Assembly: GCA_015075725.1 (NCBI GenBank)
Contig: JABTTV010000001.1
Location: forward strand, 3,525,223-3,589,222
DNA from: Anaerolineales bacterium
GTDB taxonomy: Bacteria > Chloroflexota > Anaerolineae > Anaerolineales > Villigracilaceae
DNA length: 64,000 nucleotides
Reading direction: 5' to 3'
Position numbers and translations under genes: made by a program. The notes beneath the pieces are model-generated. The model did no database searches, was not told where the DNA came from, and worked only from the letters and a program-made list of their open reading frames with translations. Below, piece after piece: positions 58,546-64,000 of the stretch (positions within the stretch are counted from its first letter, which is position 1; each line of letters opens with the position of its first letter).

Positions 58546-59589
58546 TCATTGTTTGCGTTTCAGAAGCATGTTCGCCAACCCGAGCAGCGCTTCAGCGGCT
58601 TCCCCCCTGGGTTGTGCCCGTTCAAGATGACGAAGCGCCAGCTTTGTTTCATCTTCGGAAATCCTTTCTGCATACGCTCTCGCGCCTTCCTTCTCCAATA
58701 AGGAGGCGATCTCCATCACTTCGCTTTGTAGAACGGATCCCCGCTGCCAGCGTTTTGCGAATTCCTGGTTCTTCTCCAGACCGAACAGGACGGGAAGCGA
58801 ATTCTTTCCTTCCACCAGATCGCTGGCTGCCGATTTGCCGGTGAGAGCTTCGTCGCCCCAAATTCCGAGGATGTCATCCTGGACCTGGAATGCCAACCCA
58901 AGGTGATGCCCAAAGAGGCGAAAATCTTCCACCTGACTGTCTTGCGCATAGCCAAGAAGGGCGCCGATCTGGGTGCATGCGGCGAGCAGGGCAGAGGTCT
59001 TTCCTCCGACCATGGGCCAATAATCCTGCATCGTCAGGTCGGCGCGTTCTTCATATGACATATCCAGGAATTGACCCTGGGTGAGTTGAAGACAACATTC
59101 ACCAAGGATCTCCGCCGCGCGCACGACCATCTCATGCGGATAATGGGTTCGCAGGTCCAGGATGGATTGATTCGCGATCACAAATAAAGCGTCGCCGACG
59201 TTTATCGCCATTGGCGCACCCCACTTAACCCAGGCGGTTTTCCTGCCGCGCCGAAGTTCTGAGTTATCCTGGATATCGTCGTGGACGAGTGAAAAGTTGT
59301 GTACCAGTTCAGCTGAAGCGGATGCTGGTACTGCGTGTAGCCAATTCGCTGTTTCCTTTCTTATATCACCACCTTTTCTATCACCAAAAGAGGCAACAGA
59401 CAGCAAAAGTAACAGCGGGCGCACACGCTTCCCGGCCGCCTGTGGACCAGCCCCTTCGCCCGACCAACCCATGTGATAGGTCAGCATTTCATGGAAATCT
59501 TGCGTTCGCGCCTGTGCAAGCCTGCCAACTTGTTTTTTTAGTTCGGTCTCGATGGCATCCAGCATCGTTTGTTGCAGTGTTTCGGTCAT
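58546..59589 (-). CDS. Polyprenyl diphosphate synthase (geranylgeranyl/farnesyl type)
   Basis: 347 residues, trans-prenyltransferase fold. First Asp-rich motif is SLVHDDIQDNSELRRGRKTA (about residues 117-136) and the second is QVQDDILGIWGDEALTGKSA, with GKRVRPLLLLLS before and GQFLDMSYE between. It joins isopentenyl diphosphate to an allylic diphosphate with Mg2+, giving C15-C20 or longer prenyl chains for quinones, carotenoids or lipids; chain length cannot be fixed. No other isoprenoid gene is adjacent. Confidence 0.9.
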   Translation of the reverse strand: MTETLQQTMLDAIETELKKQVGRLAQARTQDFHEMLTYHMGWSGEGAGPQAAGKRVRPLLLLLSVASFGDRKGGDIRKETANWLHAVPASASAELVHNFSLVHDDIQDNSELRRGRKTAWVKWGAPMAINVGDALFVIANQSILDLRTHYPHEMVVRAAEILGECCLQLTQGQFLDMSYEERADLTMQDYWPMVGGKTSALLAACTQIGALLGYAQDSQVEDFRLFGHHLGLAFQVQDDILGIWGDEALTGKSAASDLVEGKNSLPVLFGLEKNQEFAKRWQRGSVLQSEVMEIASLLEKEGARAYAERISEDETKLALRHLERAQPRGEAAEALLGLANMLLKRKQ

Positions 59590-59684
59590 GGATGGCTTCC
59601 TTTTGTCAGTTCCCGGTGGGGAAGGGGATGAAATTGCATTCGGGTCTTCCGGATGATTTTATCCGAACCTGGCGAAACCGGAGG

Positions 59685-59690
59685 TATAAT
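59685..59690 (+). promoter_or_regulatory. -10 element for the 140-residue gene
   Basis: TATAAT at 59685-59690, with no convincing -35. It would give a leader of about 25 nt with GGAG before the TTG start. Confidence 0.4.
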
Positions 59691-59722
59691 CGCGCGATTG
59701 TAAATTTTCCTGGAGAATACTC

Positions 59723-60145
59723 TTGAGCCGAATAATCAACCCCGACTCTGTTGGAAAGGAAAGAACCCGGTTATCGAAATGCATCGTATTGAGCATCCGC
59801 GAGCTGGCGAAACACAACCAGGTGACCGCGGATGCGAAAGACCAGGCGGCTTTCATTGCGCTGGCTTTGCAAAGCATATCGGATGGAATCGATGCCTCGG
59901 TGGCTGCATGGGAAAAACGCGGGTACTGGGTGAAAGCGGATAAATTCCGCATGGAATGGATCTGGTCAGGTCAATATTCCGCGAAATTGAAAGACGCCGT
60001 GCTTGCTGACGATTGGGCGGCGATCGCTTCGATGCTGCCCGCGATCGCGCAAAAGTTCGGCAAGGTGGAGATCGCTCAAAACCATAAATTGGGGAAGCCA
60101 TGGATGGGAGCGTATGCATCGCTTGCCCTTCATCGGAAGTTGTAA
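59723..60145 (+). CDS. Hypothetical protein, 140 residues
   Basis: A soluble, helical protein starting with TTG behind GGAG at 7 nt (MSRIINPDSVGKERTRLSKC). Its body has DQAAFIALALQSISDGIDAS, AAWEKRGYWVKADKFRMEW and a C-terminal HKLGKPWMGAYASLAL. No motif of known function is seen. It is divergent from the polyprenyl synthase gene and followed directly by a MITE-like repeat. I take it as a real gene because of the site and of the even composition. Confidence 0.65.
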   Translation: MSRIINPDSVGKERTRLSKCIVLSIRELAKHNQVTADAKDQAAFIALALQSISDGIDASVAAWEKRGYWVKADKFRMEWIWSGQYSAKLKDAVLADDWAAIASMLPAIAQKFGKVEIAQNHKLGKPWMGAYASLALHRKL

Positions 60146-60150
60146 TCAAT

Positions 60151-60308
60151 AAACATGACTCACCCCGAAATTAAGGTTTCGCGGGTGAGTTCGTTTAAAA
60201 GAACAAATGGGACGCTGATAAACGCTGAATACGCGGATTTATAATACCTATTCCGCGTAAATCTGCGCTCATCCGCGTCCCAATTTAAATTCGGGGTTAA
60301 TTATGTTT
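60151..60308. repeat. MITE-like dispersed repeat, copy 2
   Basis: Second copy of the element at 26305-26453, slightly longer in the middle (extra CTGAATACG part). It shows the same ends (AAACATGACTCACCCCGAAA ... TTCGGGGTTAATTATGTTT), the CTCACCC/GGGTGAG hairpin and the GGGACGC...GCGTCCC stem. It lies between two convergent gene ends. Confidence 0.75.
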
Positions 60309-60312
60309 ATTT

Positions 60313-60804
60313 TCAGACTTTTATCTTATCGAGATTATTCTTCGTTGATTCGAGCAGTTCGATCATCATTTCGCGGATGTGCGGGTTGAGGTAATGACGT
60401 TCGAGTGTGGAGAGCGGCAGGAACCTTGCGCCCGCCACCACGTTGATGCAATTCGCCGAACCGCACAGGCAGATGAAAGGCGCGTCCATCTGCCATTCGG
60501 TGGAGGGATAGAAGAAGAAGAGTTCCTCGCCCTTTTCGATATCGCGCGCGGCAACCATTTCCATGTTCTCGGTGTCCAGAATGACGTTCGGGTCGCAGGA
60601 GTGGTTGAGTGCGGCGAGTTTTCCGACGTGCGTGTGCCGGTCGCGGCCGATCTGCACAGTAAAACGATTCGGTTTTTCGCGCACATCCTCGCTCGGCATG
60701 GCGCAGATGATCTCACCCTTTTTGTAACTCTGTTTTGTTGTCAATGTTCTAAATTTATTTTCGGTCTTGATGGTTAATTTTTCCATCGTGTTCGCTGATG
60801 ACAT
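60313..60804 (-). CDS. SET-domain protein
   Basis: 163 residues. The SET signature is AALNHSCDPNVILDTENMEM (residues ~64-83, NHSC/DPN), followed by AARDIEKGEELFFFYPSTEW with the ELxxxY helper, and a post-SET-like Cys group FICLCGSANCINVV. SET proteins move methyl groups from S-adenosylmethionine to lysines; bacterial targets are mostly unknown, and a few act on chromatin-like or ribosomal proteins. A good site (AGGAG) and a clear promoter precede it. Confidence 0.8.
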   Translation of the reverse strand: MSSANTMEKLTIKTENKFRTLTTKQSYKKGEIICAMPSEDVREKPNRFTVQIGRDRHTHVGKLAALNHSCDPNVILDTENMEMVAARDIEKGEELFFFYPSTEWQMDAPFICLCGSANCINVVAGARFLPLSTLERHYLNPHIREMMIELLESTKNNLDKIKV

Positions 60805-60844
60805 TCACATCTCCTTTTTCTTTTAGCGGTAAACGATACTGCAT

Positions 60845-60872
60845 AGTATAGTCATTATGAAAATAATTTCAA
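60845..60872 (-). promoter_or_regulatory. Promoter of the SET-domain gene
   Basis: On the minus strand TTGAAA (60867-60872), 16-bp spacer, TATACT (60845-60850). Confidence 0.65.
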
Positions 60873-60919
60873 GATGTAATCAAGACGATTCGAATATTTT
60901 AAGATTGATCTTAAAAAAT

Positions 60920-60953
60920 AAAAAAACATCATCGAGCGATGCGGATGATGTTT
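60920..60953 (-). terminator. Terminator of the radical SAM gene
   Basis: ACATCATC (60926-60933) pairs with GATGATGT (60944-60951), followed on the minus strand by a T-run; on the plus strand TTTT follows as well, so it could act both ways. Confidence 0.75.
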
Positions 60954-60974
60954 TATTCATGCTCATCAATGATT

Positions 60975-62222
60975 TTAGAACATTCCTATTTGCAGGGCGG
61001 CTTTGCGTCCATCCAATAACACATACGGCGCGGCGCGTTCGGCGATGACACCTAGTTTTTTCAACATGGAAAGGTCGCGCAGTTTGCGCATTCTTCTCGC
61101 GGCGAGAATCGCTTCGGCTCCACGTTGACCGATGCCGGGAATCTTCAGCAGGTCGTGTTTGTCCGCAAGGTTGACCTCGACCGGGGCGTGGATCAGGTTC
61201 ATCTGAGCCCAGGCAAGTTTCGGGTCGGTGTGAAGCGGGAGGTTTTCATCCGAGGCGAAGGGCAGGTCTTCGAGTTCGAATCCATAATCGCGCAGAAGAT
61301 ATGAAGCTTGATAGAGGCGATGTTCACGTAAAGGATCGACGGCTGGTTTGTTTTCAAGGGGCGTATCAAGAATGGGGTGGAAGGCGGAGAAATAAGCGCG
61401 CCTGAGGCGGACGTTCTTCATCAGCCATTGGGTCGTGTTGAGCAGTTCCAGGTCGCTTTCGTCGGCGCCGCCCGCGACGAATTGGGTGACGGTGGAGGGA
61501 TATTTCCCGTTCCAAAATTTGTAGGCGGGGGTTGCGCGGCGAATCTCTTCGACCCAGCGCAGGGGACGCATGAGTTCTTCGATGAATATTTTGTGCGGCG
61601 CGAGTTTGGCGAGACGCCCGGTATTGGGCGCTTCGAGGTTGACCGAGACGCGGTCGGCGAGCTGCATGGCGCGATAGACCTGATCCTTCTCTGCGCCCGG
61701 CATGATCTTGAGATGGAGATAACCTTTGAATTGATGTTTCCTACGCAGGATCTCAGCAGTGTCGAGAAGTTTATCCTGTGTGCGGACGCCGCCCGCGGCG
61801 ATGCCGCTGCTGAGGAAAATCCCCTCGGCGAAGCCGCTTCGATTCATTTTGCTGAAGAGGTCGGCGAATTCATCGGGTTTGAATGAGGCGCGACGAAAAT
61901 CGCGCTCGGCGCGGAAGGGACAATAAAAGCAATCGCGCTCACAGGCGGAGGAGAGCAGGGTCTTGAGCAGTTTGATCTTTTTGCCGTTGGGGAGTTGGGC
62001 TGGGTAAACGAAGGCGGCGCGTTGTTCCCGTTCGGTAAACTCAGGGCGAGCCTTCGGAGTGAAGCAGGAAGGTTTGGCGGGTTCTCCGGTGGTCTCCCCT
62101 TGCGGGGACTTCGCGATACGGTCTCGGCTGTCGCCTCGACCTACTCGACCACCAACAGAATCTTCGGCGTGTTCGAGGGTCATCTGGCTGGAGAGTTCGA
62201 TAAGAGTGTCGAGGGGGTTCAT
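60975..62222 (-). CDS. Radical SAM protein with C-terminal helix-hairpin-helix
   Basis: 415 residues from the ATG at 62222; the frame is open far upstream, but the promoter at 62247-62275 excludes that part. The [4Fe-4S] motif is SSACERDCFYCPFRAERDF (CxxxCxxC, about residues 89-107). The C-terminus has a helix-hairpin-helix DNA-binding unit (LLKIPGIGQRGAEAILAARR). This combination is typical of the putative DNA modification/repair radical SAM group, whose members often sit beside a uracil-DNA glycosylase-like gene; no such gene is in the window. Residues ~23-54 look like an in-frame insert from a dispersed repeat. Reaction unknown. Confidence 0.75.
   Translation of the reverse strand: MNPLDTLIELSSQMTLEHAEDSVGGRVGRGDSRDRIAKSPQGETTGEPAKPSCFTPKARPEFTEREQRAAFVYPAQLPNGKKIKLLKTLLSSACERDCFYCPFRAERDFRRASFKPDEFADLFSKMNRSGFAEGIFLSSGIAAGGVRTQDKLLDTAEILRRKHQFKGYLHLKIMPGAEKDQVYRAMQLADRVSVNLEAPNTGRLAKLAPHKIFIEELMRPLRWVEEIRRATPAYKFWNGKYPSTVTQFVAGGADESDLELLNTTQWLMKNVRLRRAYFSAFHPILDTPLENKPAVDPLREHRLYQASYLLRDYGFELEDLPFASDENLPLHTDPKLAWAQMNLIHAPVEVNLADKHDLLKIPGIGQRGAEAILAARRMRKLRDLSMLKKLGVIAERAAPYVLLDGRKAALQIGMF
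62025..62155 (-). repeat. Repeat-derived insertion in the radical SAM gene
   Basis: On the minus strand GTCGAGGCGACAGCCGAGAC, then CGTATCGCGAAGTCCCCGCA and AGGGGAGACCACCGGAGAAC is a string I know as a frequent intergenic repeat in Anaerolineae-type genomes. Here it is translated in frame (RGDSRDRIAKSPQGETTGEP). The end near 62025-62045 (CGCCCTGAGTTTACCGAACG) resembles a worn copy of a second repeat type, the one seen at 1101-1159. The repeat status is from memory and must be tested by search. Confidence 0.5.
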
Positions 62223-62246
62223 AATCAGATCTATCTTTCCGACTCG

Positions 62247-62275
62247 ATTATAGAACATAAATTCTAATTTATCAA
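62247..62275 (-). promoter_or_regulatory. Strong promoter of the radical SAM gene
   Basis: On the minus strand TTGATA (62270-62275), 17-bp spacer, TATAAT (62247-62252). The leader would be about 18 nt, with no clear ribosome binding site. Confidence 0.8.
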
Positions 62276-62368
62276 GGCAGTTTATTGGGGAAATTAAAGA
62301 ACAGACGAATGGAGACTGGAGATCAGAGATCGGAGAATTGTTATACAAGTGGGCAACCGCGAAGAAAA

Positions 62369-62660
62369 AGGGTAGAGGTATTCGAGCACATGAAGCAAGG
62401 AAAATCCGGCGCGATCGTGGGCGTCCATGCTTCGGGCGGCTTGGGTGAGACCGAGCTAGTAAAACAAGCCGCTGAAAAATCAGGGTGAGTTCGAAATCCT
62501 GTGGGTAGACGTTGGCGAGAAAAAACCGCAGCAGGCGGCTGGCGATCTGCTCATTTTTTGGCAGATCACGCCCCGGGGCGGACGATTCGTTGCGGGCTTC
62601 GGGCGGGCATTCTATATTGTGCCCGAGAAATTGATAAAAGCATCCCCATTGCAAAAGTGA
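62369..62660 (+). pseudogene. Remnant of an NB-ARC/STAND P-loop ATPase
   Basis: The 672-bp gap 62223-62894 holds this decayed fragment. One frame reads EVFEHMKQGKSGAIVGVHAS, then GGLGETELVKQAAEKSG and stops at 62486-62488. After a one-base shift another frame goes on: GEFEILWVDVGEKKPQQAAG, DLLIFW, and so on to a stop at 62658-62660. This fits G.GG.GKTEL..QAAE...FEILWVDVGEKTPQQV in STAND-type ATPases, with the Walker Lys changed to Glu. Frameshift, lost Lys and lack of start and end show that it is dead. The rest of the gap holds only the promoter of the radical SAM gene and the palindrome at 62814-62831. Confidence 0.65.
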
Positions 62661-62813
62661 AATCGAATAACAATTTTGAAAGGCTCAAAACAAAGGTTGC
62701 CGGGGCGGTGACGTGCGTTTGCCGCGTCTGGCCCTGCCGGTATGCGACCGGAAACATGATCATTTACAGGGATTAATTACCTGCAATGAATATGCAATAA
62801 TAAACCCCTGAAC

Positions 62814-62831
62814 ATACGTATTTATACGTAT
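62814..62831. promoter_or_regulatory. Palindromic operator-like site
   Basis: ATACGTA (62814-62820) and TACGTAT (62825-62831) form a perfect inverted repeat with a 4-bp centre, about 64 bp upstream of the secreted-protein start. It is a candidate binding site for a dimeric regulator; no regulator gene is adjacent. Confidence 0.45.
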
Positions 62832-62894
62832 TGTTGTTTTCATCGCAAGTAACATAATAAAGGCATAACTTTGATACAAAAGAAAGGATAAAAA

Positions 62895-63263
62895 ATGTTT
62901 CGTTCCCACACCCCAAAGTTCGTTGCGCTCTTCATTCTAGTTCTTATCGTGATGCTTGCAACCTATGCGTTTGCCGCCACCAACACCGTGCCTGACACTT
63001 ACGCCGGTGAAGGAGCCAGCACGACCAGCGGTTACACAGTCACCAATGTGGTCTATGGGTTGAACGGCACCACTCCGTCGAACATTGACAGCGTCACTTT
63101 CAACTTGAATGCAGCTGCGACCGTGGTCAAGGTCAGACTGGTCACAACGGGTTCCTACTATTCGTGCACCAACACTTCAGGCACCACCTGGACCTGTAAC
63201 ACCACCTCTCCGCAGGTTACAGTTTCCGCGGCGAATGAACTGCGCGTGATTGCTTCGAATTAG
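62895..63263 (+). CDS. Small secreted protein, likely SipW-type signal peptidase substrate
   Basis: 122 residues. AAAGGA stands 6 nt before the ATG. Signal peptide: basic MFRSHTPKF, hydrophobic VALFILVLIVMLATYAFA, cleavage likely after AFA (residue 27). The mature part (ATNTVPDTYAGEGASTTSGY, TPSNIDSVTFNLNAAATVVK) is Thr/Ser/Asn-rich, beta-strand-like, with two Cys (SCTNTSGTTWTCN) that may form a disulphide. No known domain. It lies upstream of a signal peptidase of the Ser-His type, a pairing like that of TasA/camelysin-type fibre proteins with SipW, so a surface fibre or pilus-like role is possible. Confidence 0.7.
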   Translation: MFRSHTPKFVALFILVLIVMLATYAFAATNTVPDTYAGEGASTTSGYTVTNVVYGLNGTTPSNIDSVTFNLNAAATVVKVRLVTTGSYYSCTNTSGTTWTCNTTSPQVTVSAANELRVIASN

Positions 63264-63296
63264 ATCACACATCAGCACGTTCCCAAAGTTCCAAAA

Positions 63297-63332
63297 AACC
63301 TGCACAGCCCTCCCGAGACTGCAGGTTTTTTT
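63297..63332 (+). terminator. Terminator after the small secreted protein
   Basis: AACCTGCA (63297-63304) pairs with TGCAGGTT (63320-63327), followed by a run of seven T. In the remaining 267 bp to the next gene (63333-63599) I see no gene or signal that I can support. Confidence 0.85.
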
Positions 63333-63599
63333 GGGTAAACCAGCACATCCAGGAGACTCTCCCTTGGAGGAAGACCCGAAACCGATCCTGACCCAGGGTT
63401 CTTCTGATAACGCCGACGACACTGGGGCTGGCTGCCAGGCTTCGACTATCGGGCAAAGGCGTCCCGTGCGAAGCGGCTCAACAAGAGCTTTCCGCCTCGG
63501 CGATTTTCCGGTCCCCTTACCAACCTGTATGGAAGATCATTCGAAGTTTGACAGCCTGCCGCATTATGGTGGACATGGCAGGCCTTTCTCAGGATGATT

Positions 63600-64000
63600 A
63601 TGAACAGACGTTTCGCTCCGAACATACTGTCCGCTTTCTGGATCATCGTCATGATAATGACTTGGTCCGCTTTTGCCCCCAGACAGGTTGGAGGGCTTGC
63701 CTCCTACGTCATCATTGTCGGCTCAAGCATGGAGCCGAACTTTCACATCGGTGACCTGGTGATTGCTCACCGAGAACCTAACTATGAAGCGGGAGATGCC
63801 GTCGTATACATGAACCGGGAGGTTGGACAGTTTATCTTCCACCGGATCATAGCGGAGGAAACAGGGAGATTCCTGCTGAAAGGCGATAACAACCCCTGGA
63901 CGGATACGTACCGACCAACCGGGGATGAGGTCCTAGGCAGGTTGTGGCTGCACATTCCCAGGGGCGGCAGCAGCCTCCTTCAATTGCGCAACCCAGCTGC
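63600..64000 (+). CDS. Signal peptidase I, SipW/archaeal type, cut by the window end
   Basis: At least 133 residues; no stop before base 64000. I chose the ATG at 63600 because AGG stands about 6 nt upstream; another ATG lies two codons earlier. One N-terminal membrane segment (LSAFWIIVMIMTWSAFA), then the catalytic Ser in IIVGSSMEPNFHIGDLVIAH. At the place of the bacterial Lys there is a His (FIFHRIIAEE), as in ER/archaeal-type and SipW signal peptidases. LLKGDNNPWTDTYRPTGDEV is the third conserved box. It would cut signal peptides at the membrane, and the small secreted protein upstream is its likely substrate. Confidence 0.88.
   Translation, partial: MNRRFAPNILSAFWIIVMIMTWSAFAPRQVGGLASYVIIVGSSMEPNFHIGDLVIAHREPNYEAGDAVVYMNREVGQFIFHRIIAEETGRFLLKGDNNPWTDTYRPTGDEVLGRLWLHIPRGGSSLLQLRNPA

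Noticed and set aside
60857..61048. A 63-codon plus-strand frame
   Set aside because: It spans the terminator of the radical SAM gene and runs into the 3' end of that gene; no site or motif.
62285..62488. The 67-codon frame as a real small gene
   Set aside because: Only its second half resembles a known protein (P-loop of a STAND ATPase), and the likeness carries on in another frame past its stop, so it is a pseudogene piece.
63250..63597. A 115-codon plus-strand frame between the secreted protein and the signal peptidase
   Set aside because: It spans the terminator at 63297-63332, has no ribosome binding site, and its product has no recognisable pattern.

Overview
The window looks like a chromosomal piece of a member of the Chloroflexota, probably class Anaerolineae. 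This is inferred from gene style: many GAF-domain sensor proteins of a type common there, a transcriptional T-box in front of ileS, a zinc-ribbon threonine synthase-like enzyme, moderate GC, and several short dispersed repeats. There is no rRNA, phage, integrase or CRISPR array. One tRNA (Gly, CCC) is present.

Bases 1-26,100 are housekeeping and metabolic genes in short units. They include an alkaline-phosphatase-superfamily protein with two small membrane partners, a PabB-PabC fusion, VanZ and DedA-like membrane proteins, and a DUF5674 gene. Next come a delta-1-pyrroline-5-carboxylate dehydrogenase with a lysine-rich tail, an RRM protein, a zinc-ribbon/NHL protein, a TMEM175-like channel, an aldo/keto reductase and bifunctional FtcD. 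These are followed by a frameshifted 7TM-PAS-GGDEF gene, T-box plus ileS, a lipid-enzyme group (CDP-alcohol phosphotransferase, PlsC-like acyltransferase, diacylglycerol kinase-like protein), a YqeC/MocA pair for molybdenum-hydroxylase maturation, and a REC plus degenerate-GGDEF protein.

Bases 26,450-58,260 hold the most striking feature: an unbroken run of 17 minus-strand genes with no gap above 74 bp. Read in transcription order it contains two single-domain response regulators, eleven membrane-anchored GAF sensors with no kinase, cyclase or methyl-accepting output domain, an orphan ParA-type ATPase, a GAF/PAS hybrid histidine kinase with two receiver domains, a threonine synthase-like enzyme fused to a receiver domain, and an EamA transporter. 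The sensors share one cytoplasmic plan (GAF, degenerate GAF, then the first helices of a further GAF) behind two kinds of membrane input: Cache-HAMP or a multi-TM block. One sensor carries both. I infer a many-input, one-kinase signalling array, perhaps positioned by the ParA.

Bases 58,300-64,000 return to ordinary genes: tRNA-Gly, a polyprenyl diphosphate synthase, a small conserved protein, a SET-domain protein, a radical SAM protein with helix-hairpin-helix, a decayed STAND/NB-ARC ATPase remnant, and a secreted protein followed by a SipW-type signal peptidase cut by the window end. Dispersed repeats occur between genes (a MITE-like pair at 26.3 and 60.2 kb) and apparently inside two coding regions.
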